From assembly GCA_037957365.1 (NCBI GenBank), contig JARHVA010000082.1:1105001-1169000 (forward strand): a stretch of 64,000 nt of DNA, in the 5' to 3' direction. The stretch comes from Torreya grandis. Lineage: Eukaryota; Streptophyta; Pinopsida; Cupressales; Taxaceae. The position numbers and the translations under genes were made by a program. Below, piece by piece: positions 35,631 to 47,345 of this stretch. Below the pieces are notes generated by a model that saw only the letters and a program-made list of their open reading frames with translations, was not told the DNA's origin and ran no database searches. The first letter of the stretch is position 1; each line of letters opens with the position of its first letter.

Positions 35631-35637
35631 TGGTATT
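35631..35637 (+). promoter_or_regulatory. Truncated caulimovirid primer-binding site at the end of copy 2
   Basis: TGGTATT matches the first seven bases of the primer site of copy 1, then similarity stops. The integration or recombination junction therefore falls inside the primer-binding site. Confidence 0.55.
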
Positions 35638-35848
35638 TTTCACCATCAATCCCACTCAATGGTATGACCTATTTAAGTGTACGAAGTCACATTGTATTTT
35701 GAAATGCTTAGTATATAATATATAACTACTACATCTATCTTAAATATTTGTCTTATCCAATTTTAGATTTAAGTTATCTAGACAAAATAAAACTATAGAA
35801 CACTCATATTATATTAGATATAATAGTCCCCATATAAATTTGAAAATA

Positions 35849-36403
35849 TGTTGGAGATTAATCTTTATTTAGGTTAATTTGAGTCAATCCTAAGTTTATT
35901 ATAAATGTGTATTTGTTATTATAAGAAACTAAATTTATATTGGATTTATGAGATGTCACACCCCTTTTATCATTTTGTAGTGAATCTTGGTGTTATATTC
36001 ATATTTAATTCCTTCCACACTTATCACACACGTCCTCCTCACCTTATAAGAAGCTTGTGTAAGTAATTTTTCTTTCCTTCGAGCTCTATTTATTGAGTTC
36101 TCTCATCCCTCATTCTACACAATAGAACAACACTCTAGTTTTGTTTTGATATTTCTCTCTTATGGCTTGAGGCCCATATCTCTTCTCTATTTTATTTTAT
36201 TCCATTGAGATAGTACTTGAAGAGTTTCACGTTGCAAGCCTTCTTTATAGATGGGTTTTCTTCCATTTTATAGTTTCCTCACTCGACAAATCTTATCTCT
36301 TATATTTTCTTGTGGTTTGCTACTGAGATAATATTATTTAATTTATGCATTGATTATTTTATATTTTTAACGTTATTTTATGATCTTGGCATAATCTCTA
36401 ACA
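35849..36403 (+). repeat. 5' LTR of the Gag-only element
   Basis: It begins TGTTGGAGATTA and ends TAATCTCTAACA, a near-perfect inverted repeat. It is 555 bp and aligns with 44475-45047 over its whole length, with many substitutions and a few indels, which implies an old insertion. Confidence 0.85.
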
Positions 36404-36415
36404 TGGTATTAAATC
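36404..36415 (+). promoter_or_regulatory. Primer-binding site of the Gag-only element
   Basis: TGGTATTAAATC abuts the 5' LTR and matches TGGTATCAGAGC (initiator tRNA-Met) at nine of twelve positions. Confidence 0.7.
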
Positions 36416-37242
36416 ACAAAAAAATTTAACATTGATATTTGAGCATGCATAGGTGTTTGGGTGGGAAAGTAAGTTTTTTTGACACTTTTTTTACAAGGGT
36501 TCACACCCTTTCAAACATTTTTTTTGTCTTTCATTTTGTCTCTTAACCCTTAACTTATTTGATATATTTTTCTTACATTAAAATTAGTTATAAGTGTGTA
36601 TTAAATATGAGTTTTACTCTTTCAATCACGTGTTATCTCTCTTTAAGCATATCATTTTAAATCTTTTTTTTCCTAAAAACTTGATTGTTAGAATAATTAT
36701 ATATTTTAATTTACATTCTATTTTTTTTAAACGTATTAGATGTTTTTTCATTTTTAAGTTGAGAATAATCTATCAAAATTTCGTGCAAACCCAGATCTTC
36801 ATTTAAAAGATATCATTAACAACTTAACTAGGATATTTCAAAAAATAATTGTACAACTCAAAAATAATAATTTAGCTTGGTTTACTCTTCTACATGATAA
36901 AATACTAAAGTTCTAAATTATTCAAAGTCTTGAAAATATTAGCATTTGACATTTTAATACTTAAAAATAAATTTTTAAAATGTTTTGTTAAAAAAAATTC
37001 AAATCAATGCCATTTTAATACTTAAGATAAGATTTTAAAATGTTTTGTTAAAAATAATTCAAATCTATAATCAAAACCTTTCTTGAATTTGTTTTTAAAA
37101 GAAACTTTCTCATATAGATGAGATATTATGTGCTATTTTTATTTCTGGGTATAAAATATAGTATTAAAATTAGTTTTTAACGCTTCGATAAATTCGTTTA
37201 TACATTAAATCTTTTAAATTTCAATTTTTTTTAATAAATGAT
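36416..37242 (+). other. Internal AT-rich part of the Gag-only element, left of LINE 2
   Basis: Very AT-rich, with a 70-codon open frame (36594-36806) that has no motif. A short direct repeat, ATTTTAATACTTAA with TTTTAAAATGTTTTGTTAAAAA, occurs twice at about 36950-37060. The N-terminal Gag sequence is not recognisable. Confidence 0.45.
37235..37242. repeat. Left target-site duplication of LINE 2
   Basis: TAAATGAT recurs at 43292-43299. It is short (8 bp) and in AT-rich DNA, but the positions give a LINE length that agrees with LINE 1. Confidence 0.55.
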
Positions 37243-37389
37243 TTTTAAATTAACCTTTTTAAAAAAAAATAAAAAAAGGGGTAAAAACTTTATTACAACT
37301 TAGAAAAGCAAATTACAAAACAACAAAGGGCCAAAGCCCTATGAAACACCCTCAACCACTGAAAAAATAATAACAAGACCATCACTCCC

Positions 37390-40300
37390 TAGTACCACTA
37401 TTATCCTCTACAAGAATCGTTTCCAGATCCCGACGAAGCTTGTACGGCATCTGCGTCCACTCTTCAATCTTCTAGCCATCTATATCTTTTAAGACCCATT
37501 TCGCCAAGCAATCAGCCGCCTTATTCCATTCCCTTGGAATATGGGCAAAAGACACTGATTCCATTAAGGAGCTAATCTGTAATCTCTGCTTCACTATCAA
37601 AGATAATTACCAGCTCACATTTGAAATCTTCCTCTCAAGGAGCAAATTAACCAGGACTTGAGAGTTGGCTTCACAAATCACCTCCCTCCATCCTAAAGCA
37701 TATGCTTGCTTCAAAGCATATAGGATAGCCAAGCCTTCCATCCTATTAACAGTCTACACTCCCTTATTAACTGAGAAAATAAAAACTATTGATCCAAAAG
37801 AATCCCTGCCAATCTTGCCAATCCTTGCCGAACCTGGATTACCCCTGGAAGAGCCATCCGTATTAATTTTCAACTGGCCAGCAGGAGGGGGCATCCATTT
37901 TCCCATCTATTGAACTTTCTATTGCCCATGTTTCCCTCTCCTTACACAAGCTGAGGCTGGAGATATACCCTGTATGCCAAACCTGTCAACTATCTCCACA
38001 TACCCTTTCTCCAGCGGTAAAATAATCTTGCTCTTAGCTTCAATAGTCTCTTGGATCATTCTTTTAATTTTGCTCCATACCTGATGAATCCCCAATTTTT
38101 TGCCCCTAAAAACTCTGCGATTCCTTTCCAGCCAAACTTGCCACAACAAAAAAATAGGTCCAGCATACCAAGCATCCTGCAAGAAGGAAGTTGATGAGGG
38201 GGATCTTCCCAATCTCATCCAAAAAACATCCAGGGAGGATACGTGAATACATTGACACCTCCACACATCCCACCATAAATGCCATAGTTGCGAAGTGAAG
38301 GGGCATATGAAGAATAGGTGTGGAGAATCCTCCTCTTCACCACTACAGAGGACACACCTTGAAGGACCAGCGAAACCCCTTTTCTGAATATTATCCCACG
38401 TCAATCATCTATTCCAAACCAAAGTCCAAGTGAAGCAATTACACTTCCGCTAAGAGAATCTTTTCCAGACTTTTTTCCACCAATGAACTTCTCCTCACCT
38501 GCCAAATTGCTGTGAAATCAATTCCTGGTAACTAGAAGAAACAATATACTTACCTTTAGGATTTAGGGACCAGGCTAGCATGTCACTTTCCCTGAGTGCG
38601 CTACAACTGCAATGGGAAAGGATGTTATGCAACTTGACGCACTCAGCGTCCAGCCCCAAAATCAACCATTCCTCTGGGATCTTCCATCTTGCTTTTGTCA
38701 TCTGTCCAAGAAAGGAAAGATGCTTATAATTGCGCACCCTAGTCCACCCAGCTTCACAAAACCTCTGGGACAAAATACTCAAATGAGGATATTGGATAAC
38801 TATCGAAGGGTAGCCATCCAAAGAGTCATGCCAGAAATCTGCCTCTACGCCACTCTTACAAATCTAGAATAGGCCTCTTTTAATCAATGCAGCCCCTTTC
38901 TTGAGAGTAGACCATATCACCGATCCGCTCCCCGTCAAGCTATAACGTGGAATATCCTTCTGTGGGATCCCAAAGAAATACTTATGGGATAAAATCCTGG
39001 CCCACACCTGGTCCTATTCCATGCACCATTGCCAATATAGTTTGGTTGCCTGAGCAATACCAGCTAGCAATGACTGTTGTAATCGAAGAACCAAACCTTT
39101 TTGGGCTGCATACCACTTCCCACTTAATGAGGCTCCACTTAGTTACTGATGAATTACCAGCCTATAAAAACTATCTTGCCAAGGAATCCAGGTCCTTGAC
39201 AAAATTCATCGGTGCCACATGGATCATACATCTATAGATAGGAAGAGCCTATACCACCGTTTGAATCAGCTAGACCCTACCAGCAAAAGATAGCCAACGA
39301 TGGGTCCAATGGTTCACCCTATCACAAAACTTGTCCAGAATCACCTACCACAACTCCTTAGACTACCTGCCCATAGAGATAGGAATGCCTAAATAAAGCA
39401 AAGGAAGACTCCCAATTTGAAACCTAAGAATATGAGCCACTCTTCATTAAATGGAAGGTGGAGTGTTGAAGAAAAAATTTGACGACTTGCCCTCATTAAT
39501 TAACTGTCATGAGGCTATAAGGTAATCATCCAGGCCCTTGCGTATATTAGACACATCTCTAATGGTAGCCATGCCCATCAAGGCCACATCATCCATGAAC
39601 TGTAGGTGGGATTGTGCCGAAAGACCCCCTCCCCATTGCCAGCCCTGAATTGCGCCCCCTCTACATTCTTTTTAATCAACCGCCCCAATCCCTCCGCTAG
39701 AAGAAGAAACAGGTAGGGAGATAGAGGGTCGCCTTGCCGTAGACCATGCGATGCCCCATAAAGATTAGAATGCTCACCATTAATCAAAACTAAGAAAGAG
39801 ATCAAATTTACACAACTCATAACCCAATGGATCTAATCCTCCTCAAAACCAAAGGCATCCAAAACCTTCTAGAGGAATGACCAACGAACTCTGTCATAAG
39901 CCTTAAACATGTCCAACTTGATGAACATAGCCTTATCTTTGGACTTAGCCATGGAATGGATGGTCTCCATAGCCACCACCACCCCATCCAAAATCTGGCA
40001 CCCCTCCACAAAGCCACTTTGTTCCTCGACAATTAGCACTATTAACCACTTTTTTAACCTTTCAACAATCAACTTAGATATGATTTTATAAACTACATTG
40101 CAAAGTGAGATGGGGCGAAATTGGCTTAACCGATCAGCCCCCTCCCCCTTGGGAATGAGAGCCAAGAATGTAGAGTTCAGTGCCCAGAGCATTTGCTTGT
40201 TCTTCTGCGATTCTTGCACAACTGCCAATAAATCTAGTTTGATAATTTCCCAAAATTCTTGGAAGAATTCAATCGAGAAACCATCAGGACTAGGAGCCTT

Positions 40301-41700
40301 ACCTTTTTTCATCATGAAAACAATCTTCTCTAACTCCTTCAAGGATATGGCACTCATTAGATGCTGTTTCATTTCCTGAGACACCAAAGAAGGAATACAG
40401 GAAAGGACCTGAGCCCCTACAATCGAGTCTCCTTGCGCCTCCTCCTTGAATAAAGAAGCCAAATACCGCTTTGTTTCATTAAAAATATCCTGCGTCGAAG
40501 ATATAATCTCTCCCCTGTTTGACACCAAAGAAGTAATCACATTACCATGATGTCTGGCTTTCACTGAATTGAAGAAGAATGCGGTGTTTTTATCCCCCTC
40601 TTGTAACCACTCAATTTGGGCTTTTTGTTTCCAAAAGATTTCCTCCCTTAGCTCCCATTCTTCCAAAGTTTTTAAAGCCTTAGCTTCCTCCCTCAGCAAA
40701 AACTCAGACATCCCCTCCTCCCTGATCAATCTGGTAATGTCATTCAACTCCATTTGAGCCTCATTTTTCACCTGGAAGATGTTTCTAAAGCTTTGTTGGT
40801 TCGACCATTTGAGCTGATATTTAACAAATTGGAGTAGCTTAGCAAAAACATACATTGTTGTACCAGCAGCTAGCCTGCCTACCCTCCACCATTCAGCAAC
40901 TTGTCCAAATAGGTCTGGGTCCCTGAGCCACATGAGTTGGAACTTGAAAGGCAGCTTCTGAGGCAAGCGAGCTGAAGAAATGGTAAGCTTAAAGGGCCAA
41001 TGATCCAAGCCTCTCCAATCTAAAATCTTAAAGCTCAAAGACCATAATCCACCCACCCAAAAGCAAGAGGTCAAGAATCAGTCTATTCGTTTAGCAATGC
41101 ACCTGTCACCCACCCTTCTATTGTTCCAAGTGAAGCAACCATTGACAGGCTTAATATCCACAAGATTGAGTGCCAAAGTATTATCCCAGATTAGGATAGA
41201 AGAAGGCTCCAATCTTGCATTGCCTCCCTATTTTTCCATTAAATCCATAATAGCATTAAAGTCTCCAGCCATAATCCAAGGCAGGTAAGGAAATAAACTA
41301 AAAACCAAGTGAATATTATTCCAAACAAGAAGCTTACCTTGGAAATCAATAAGCACGTACAAATTTGAAAAAAGGACCGATTCACCTGACTCAATGCACG
41401 AAGCCACCATAGATAAGGAGGACTTAAAGGAAATCTAGGACACAGGTTGGATCTTCCTTGGGTTCCAAAGACATGCTACTCCCCCTGACAATCCCTGCAC
41501 TCCAATGCACTGACATAGTCCATGCCTCCATAATTTAGGTGCGATACACATCATATCTTCCACAGAAACCTTAGTCTCCTGAAGAAAGAGAATATCAGGA
41601 GAATGACTTCCTACTAGTTCTCAAACAGCTTTTTGTCTAGGGCCGTTATTCAAGCCCCTTACATTCCAAGAAATAATGATCATTTTGGAGGAGTCAAAAA
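37390..41700 (-). pseudogene. LINE 2 ORF2: endonuclease, reverse transcriptase, zinc finger, RNase H
   Basis: In order from the 5' side: endonuclease with LPWIMAGDFNAIMDL (near 41270) and LDWRGLDHWPFK (near 41000-41040); RT in a 401-codon open frame (39869-41074) with GKAPSPDGFSIEFFQEFW, FRPISLCNVVYKIISK, EEQSGFVEG and FIKLDMFKAYDRVRWSFL; then GLRQGDPLSPYLF (near 39725-39765) and FMDDVALMG (near 39580-39610), the catalytic palm with both Asp. The zinc finger is CVLCSGEEEDSPHLFFICPF (near 38290-38350). RNase H has LKINTDGSSRGNPG (near 37850-37880), MEGLAILYALKQA, CEANSQVLVN and REWNKAADCLAKW. About a dozen stops break the frame. Confidence 0.9.
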
Positions 41701-42189
41701 GTGGAAGTCTAGGGTCTTAACAGATCCTAATTCTACCAACATCTCCCCTATCATCTTAATCTTCTCCAAATCCTTTTTCCTTCCTAATTTAACACTCTTC
41801 TCTGAAATCCCCTTCTTACCATCCTTTTAAAGAATGCCCAGATGAGGGGAAGCTTTACCTCACTTATCCGTGTTTATACCTGCATTATGTGTTGGAAAAT
41901 CCCCATCCTCTACACCCTGTCCTCGCTCGACATTTGGCTCCAAAATCATCTATTCCCCTGTTTGCCCATCCGTGACCATAGGTAAGGCCACTTCCTCATG
42001 AAGAGCAGAGTGTGGAGTGGCAAAGTTAATCTCTGATCCAAAACCCCCAGCCAGCTACTCTACCTTGATTAATCTTGGGATACCTTCTTGCTGGCCCAAT
42101 TCATCCAAAACCTCAAACCTATTAAAGGTATCCTCATCTTGTCGCTCCTTCAGGTCCTCTTTTGGCATCTATTTCAATTACGAGCCTTA

Positions 42190-43160
42190 ACCTAAACAAA
42201 CCCTTCAGCATCCTTGCTTTCGCCTGAACCAGATTTCTTCCCTTTATCAGTGCCAGGAGTGTTACTAGGAGGAGGTTGCAGCATAGGTTCCTGTTCGACT
42301 AGCTTGGCCTTCAGGCATCTTCGCATCAGGTGGCCATATTCATGGCAAAGGCAACATCTGAAAGGTAGGGTCTCATAGTCTAGTTGTTGCACCCAGGAAT
42401 ATGAGCTTGCACTCATCTCCACCGCATCTGGCAGTGGTTTGCTCAAATCAATTTCCATGCAGATTCGAGCAAAGGTCATAACTTTCTTTGATATGGTTTG
42501 TGTTAAAGACCCCACCAGCTTCCCGAGCGTCAAAGCTAACATTTGAAGAACATCTTCTTGGCAACATTCTATAGGAAATTTGGGCAGCCGAACCCACACT
42601 GGAACCCTGTTCGACAATTCCTCAGATGAATTAAACCCTGCATGCCATGGTTTGACAAAGAGTCCAACCTAATTATAAAAATAGGGTCTGCCCTCAAAAA
42701 CCTTATTTTGATCAGCCATACAAAGGAACATAACCATAAAAAAGTTGTTTGCCAGCAATGTGACCTCCATTTCACCATCTAGTTCCCACACTCTCTAAGC
42801 CCAACTCTCCAGGAATTGAAGGGAAACTCTTAAACCTAGAAATTTGCAATACAACAAATGCTTGGAATAATATTCTACATCTTCAGCAATCAAATCAAAA
42901 GGGATTACCAGTTTGGGTCTCTCTTTGCACCGCTCTAGGCAATTGTTAATCTTCATGATCTGAGATCCCCTAATCGAGCTTAAATCCACAGCCCCTATAT
43001 TCTGAGAGAAAAATGCATTTTCTAGTGTCCTATCTTCCTGTCCCGCTCTATTCAAGCTCACCACTTCACTGAAGCTCCTGCCCAGCACAGCCTTAGAAGG
43101 CTCACTTTGATCCATCTCTGCACCCTTCCTTGGACGGTCCCCCACAATGTAATCTTCCAC
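42190..43160 (-). pseudogene. LINE 2 ORF1: Gag-like protein with intact CCHC knuckle
   Basis: One reading frame runs from the ATG at 43160 to about 42190, interrupted by two stops (at 42795 and near 42670). It carries NCLERCKERPKLVIPFDLIA, then KPWHAGFNSSEELSNRVPVW, DLSKPLPDAVEMSA and CCLCHEYGHLMRRC, a complete CX2CX4HX4C zinc knuckle, followed by a Pro/Ser/Lys-rich tail. In plant L1-type LINEs ORF1 binds the element RNA. Confidence 0.85.
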
Positions 43161-43291
43161 TCTCCACCCCTCTCAATCGGTCAACCACGCACCTCCTTCG
43201 TAGTCTTCACGAAATGGTAGATATGAGCTAGGGCATGGCTGCCCTAGCTTGGCGACGATTTGTAGAGCCACTCCATCAATTACATTCTATC

Positions 43292-43299
43292 TAAATGAT
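43292..43299. repeat. Right target-site duplication of LINE 2
   Basis: Second copy of TAAATGAT, next to the 5' end of LINE 2. Confidence 0.55.
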
Positions 43300-43499
43300 A
43301 AGATAATTTTTTTCAAAATTAACATTATTTTTAACATCTAATAATTTTATGATTTTTTTTTTAAATTAATGAAATCCATACTTTAAAATATCAATTTACA
43401 TGTCAAAATATGAATTTTAATACTTTAATAAAAAAATTAGTAAATATGTAAACCTCTTTTAATGCAAACATAGAGAATATGCATAATATTATTGATGCA

Positions 43500-43900
43500 C
43501 TCAATGGGTTATAGTGGAAATAGTCTTAAAAAATCTAAAAATGACATTCTTGAGCCTATTTTATTTAAATCTAACGTAAATTCTACATGACTTGGTTTTA
43601 GTGCCTCTAATGATCATGTGAAGTTGTATTGTCCCCCTCACTAAAGGACATTGCATGATAGTGTTTTCCAATCTCATAAGACTTCTTTTGGTTATAGTAT
43701 TTTACATGTTTATCATTTGGTTAAAAATCATAAAACTTGTAAGCATTGTAGTAAACATGGACATCATATTTCAAAATATTGTAAATTACATCTATGTGAA
43801 TCTTGTGGTAAATCAACTGTGATAATTTACATTATTGAAAAACCACTAAAATATCTAATGATAATTCCTTAATTGGTTTAAGCAGGTTGTCTTTTGCGAA
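43500..43900 (+). pseudogene. Gag zinc-knuckle remnant of the Gag-only element
   Basis: A 73-codon open segment (43651-43872) carries CKHCSKHGHHISKYC (CX2CX4HX4C) followed by LCESCGKS, the start of a second knuckle-like motif. This tandem arrangement is seen in copia-type Gag proteins. The sequence upstream is broken by stops. Confidence 0.65.
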
Positions 43901-44474
43901 AAGTGACACATATTTTTTGTCTTGCTTTTGGTAATTTTAAAACTCAACTTTTTATGTATTCACTGCTTTTATGCTTACATCTTTTTGTAAGTTGTTAAAG
44001 AAATATGTTTTATTTGGAGCTACTTATTAGACTAACTTTGTTCTTTTTCATGCAGGATTTCACACTTTGCTAGAGAAATTATCTTTTACTCATTTTGACT
44101 TGTTTTAGATCTACTTTAATTATTTCAATTATATGTAGATCATATTTAATGGTATTTTGTTTACTTAACATGAAAGATTGGTGTCAGCTTTTGATTTGTA
44201 GGTATTGTTCATTATTTTTATCATTTTTTTTTGTTGGTATTTGTTCTAATGTAGATTGTCCATCTTATCTAAAGAGGATTCTCAGAGATTGTTGATGATC
44301 ACACATTCATCTTTGCAAACTTCTTGGCAACATTTTCTCTTTTTTCTTATCTCAAAACATTGTAATTCTTCTTGAAGGAAGTTCTCATTAAGAGGAGTAT
44401 TATGTAATGTCAACTCCTTTCTTTTTTTAATATTTTATCTTTTTTTGTAACCCCAAATAAATTTTAAGGGAGTA

Positions 44475-45047
44475 TGTTATAGATTAGTCTTTTTTTAAAA
44501 TTATTTTAGGTTAATTCTAAGTTTATTTTACTTGTACATTTCTTATTATAATAAATTCATTTTATCCTGAATTTATGAGGTGTCACACCTCTTTTATCCT
44601 TTTGTATGAAATCTTGAAGTTACATTCATATATAACTCCATCCACGCTAGACACACACATCTTCTTCACCTTATGGGGAATATGGACATTTGACACACAC
44701 ATAATAACAACGTGTAAATAACTTCATTTTCCTTCTAACTCTATTTTTTGAGTTTTATCCTCCATTTTATATAGTAAAACAATGCTCTAATTTTATCTTG
44801 AGAATTATCTCAAATGGCTTGACGCTCATCTCTCATCTCTATTCTCTTTTATTTCATTGATATTGTACTCAAAGAATTTTACTTTGCAAGTCTTAACTAT
44901 AGATGTAGGGTTTATGATTTCACTTGACAAATCTTGTCTATTGCACTCTCTCGTAGCTTTTCTATTGAGGTAATATTTTTTCATTTACGCATTCATTATT
45001 TTATGTTTTTCAACATTATTTCAACGATCTTGGCATAATTCGTAACA
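44475..45047 (+). repeat. 3' LTR of the Gag-only element
   Basis: It begins TGTTATAGATTAG, ends TTCGTAACA, and aligns with 35849-36403. It has an extra segment with ACACACACATAATAAC (about 44690-44712) not present in the 5' LTR. Confidence 0.85.
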
Positions 45048-46380
45048 AAGTAACTAGTAGAGCATTATTTTTTTATTATAATTTATTATTTATTTAAATA
45101 ACCTAAAAGATAGGGTACTTAAATTGTTTAGATTTGGTCTATGAAAGGGTACATTCGTCAATAGAGGCCTTGAATGGGTCTATGGTCGCTCAAACCTAGA
45201 AACAAAGTTTATATGCCTATTGGGATGAGTTTAGTAATTTTTACATGTTTTTGGCAGAGTAGAACCATCTGCTAAGTACCAAAAGTTTCTTGGAGATCTA
45301 CATAAGTATGTGATAATTTGAATTATTTGGCCGTATGCTTGTAGGTGACTGTTATGTATTTAGATACTTTTTATCCTCTGAAAATAGCTTTGTTTTCATT
45401 TTTCTTGATTTAAAACCCTAACTTCACTTTTGACACTAGGCTTTACCTATAAAAAAGGGTTAATATGATGGGTTGAGCTGACCCTAATCACTCCTTGCTA
45501 AGTCTTTGTGCATTACCTATGTTACAATACTTTGAAGATGACTCAAACTGCACGTAGTTATCTGGCCTAGCTAATAGTGTGCAATCAATATAATATTAAC
45601 ATGTAATACAATACCAAGTATGGATTTTGACATTAGACAACCTGATCTTGACCTTTCAATGGTATTCAAACTTAACTTAGGGCTTGTTCTTTTGTGGATT
45701 TTAGATTCAAAAGCTTTAGGTTAGTTCCTCTCAATGTGTAGATATTTTTTAGTTATAAATAGATGCTTGATAGTGTATACACATAAATTAAAATTTATTG
45801 TTAAAATAATTTACTTATGACCACTCCTCGTACACACCTAGGTTGTACCTAGTTCCACAGTTCTTAACCACCATTCCTTCACTTTTATACGGATCACCTA
45901 TTGTTTTAAGCAAATAATTGATCACAAAATTTCCCTATTTCTCATTACAAATAGCCTAAGCTCAACCCAAGACTGATCCATACTTCTAACTTTGTTGTCC
46001 TTATTCCTCAGACAAGGTCACTTTATTAGAACTCTTCCACTCATGAGCATTATCTAATTTCGTCGACCATGTCCTTTTGAAAATAAAGGATTATTGTTCA
46101 AATTTAGATTCACTTAGCAAGTCACCATGCACATTTTACAAGTTCCATCTGAAGGAATTCCAAAATGATCACTATAAAGTCATTTTTTCACTAAAGGCTT
46201 ATATGATTGAAAAATACTAGAGTATTTAACTGCACATTGAGAGAAAAGCACCTATTTTTTCCAATTCAGAGTCCTTTGCTTAAGAGTCATAGGCTGCACA
46301 TTCCTCCGTCGGTTCATTCAAAGGTTGTTGGGTTGAAGGTTGTTTGGTCAAAGCGTGGTCAACAGTTGGAGCATCTATTA
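45048..46380. other. Unassigned intergenic DNA
   Basis: AT-rich, no coding homology recognised on either strand. Confidence 0.4.
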
Positions 46381-46387
46381 AACAAGG

Positions 46388-46560
46388 TTCATTTTGCATA
46401 CCCTACATTCTAATAAATTAATCTGTGTTCATTTTGCATACCTTGTGTTCATTTTGTATACCTTGTAGTTATTTTGCATTCCTTGTATTCATTTTGCATA
46501 TTGTGTATTCGTTTTGTATTAATCTATGTTTTGCATACCATATGTTTTGTATTAATATGT
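46388..46560. repeat. 20-bp tandem repeat (TTCATTTTGCATACCTTGTR)
   Basis: A roughly 20-bp unit, TTCATTTTGCATACCTTGTG and variants, repeats about five times between 46429 and 46530, with degenerate copies on both sides. The open frame at 46425-46754 results from this periodicity. A second small duplication, ATGGATGCCCATACCCTATTC, occurs at about 46587 and 46633. Confidence 0.8.
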
Positions 46561-47180
46561 GTTTTCTTCTTTACATTTGTTTATGGATGATGGATGCCCA
46601 TACCCTATTCCTCCTCTATCCCTCCTCAAATTATGGATGCCCATACCCTATTCAAATGATAATGTTCTACATTGTGGAGGCTTGTGTGGACCCAACATAT
46701 ATTGCCTTACTTTGGCTCATGCATCATGGGAGACATTTTGCTTTGTGGTTTTGACTACTCTATGGTTTTTAGGAGGTCAATTTTTTTTAGGATTTGTGCT
46801 TGTGGGTAATGATGAAGAGGTAGAAATAATAGAGTGGGGGTTAGGGATGGTTGTGGGTCTTTTATTCAACATACACTTGCATATAATGGAGCATACCTCT
46901 TGGAAGACTCAACTGATTCACTACACCAAATGATGTCAACCACATTTCAGTGGTTGAGCAGAGACATTTTGGGCATTTTCTCAACACCTTTCCATCTGTA
47001 TGTGCTACTAAACATTAAGGATGAAAATTATAGCCACATGAAGCTACAATGATAACCAAGGTGTTTGGATCAAACCCAATATTTCAAGCAGGACAAGGAC
47101 AAACATTTATGACTGTGAGGATTTTGGTAGCAGGAGTGGGTACAGGATGATATACTTGTAGGGGGCTTAGTGAATAGTAT
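46561..47180. other. Unassigned stretch with open frames
   Basis: Overlapping plus-strand open segments at 46559-46933 and 46834-47052 lack any motif I recognise and could be chance. Confidence 0.3.
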
Positions 47181-47186
47181 GAAGAT

Positions 47187-47345
47187 GTAAGCCAATAATT
47201 TGACCTTGCAACTCACTCTCCAACTTAGCAATGACACCATCTATTTCAATTTTATCCCTCTCAATTTTCTCTAGATTAGCAGTTGTTTCATCTCTCTTTT
47301 TGTAGCGGGTCTATTCAATTAGGGAGCATAATTTATTGTACATTT
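47187..47345 (-). other. Coiled-coil-like coding fragment
   Basis: The minus strand reads as a charged heptad-like peptide (KKRDETTANLEKIERD, then VIAKLESELQGQ). It is probably a remnant of a transposon or host protein. No family can be named and no start is visible. Confidence 0.3.

Larger units (their letters stand above)
30295..35637 (+). mobile_element. Endogenous caulimovirid, copy 2 (continues from 23607-24144)
   Basis: Once the LINE is set aside, this copy runs from just after the first primer-binding site (23588) to a truncated second primer-binding site (35631-35637). One unit measures about 5.9 kb, or about 6.1 kb if a deletion relative to copy 1 is counted. Order: movement-protein-like motif, an upstream coat or accessory region, coat with knuckle, protease, RT, RNase H, non-coding region. 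All frames are broken. Confidence 0.85.
37243..43291 (-). mobile_element. LINE 2: full-length L1-type LINE, inserted in the Gag-only element
   Basis: A minus-strand LINE of about 6.05 kb of the same family as LINE 1, with a 3' end ending TTTTTACCCC plus T/A-rich tail, ORF2 (37390-41700), ORF1 (42190-43160) and a 5' UTR. It is the better-preserved copy: a 401-codon uninterrupted stretch of ORF2 spans the end of the endonuclease and half of the RT. Confidence 0.9.
35849..45047 (+). mobile_element. Non-autonomous LTR retrotransposon (Gag-only), nested by LINE 2
   Basis: Two diverged LTRs (35849-36403 and 44475-45047) flank an internal region of about 2 kb once LINE 2 is removed. Directly after the 5' LTR lies TGGTATTAAATC (36404-36415), matching the initiator tRNA-Met primer site used by copia elements. 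Directly before the 3' LTR is AAGGGAGTA, a plausible purine tract. Flanks AAATA (35844-35848) and AAGTA (45048-45052) look like a 5-bp target duplication with one mismatch. There is no protease, integrase or RT, only a zinc-knuckle remnant, so it resembles the TR-GAG class. Confidence 0.8.

Noticed and set aside
36416..37242. Possible Gag N-terminus in the old LTR element
   Set aside because: The stretch is too AT-rich and broken to show any Gag homology.
46425..46933. Frames of 109 and 124 codons
   Set aside because: The first is mostly the 20-bp tandem repeat; the second overlaps it in another frame and has no motif.
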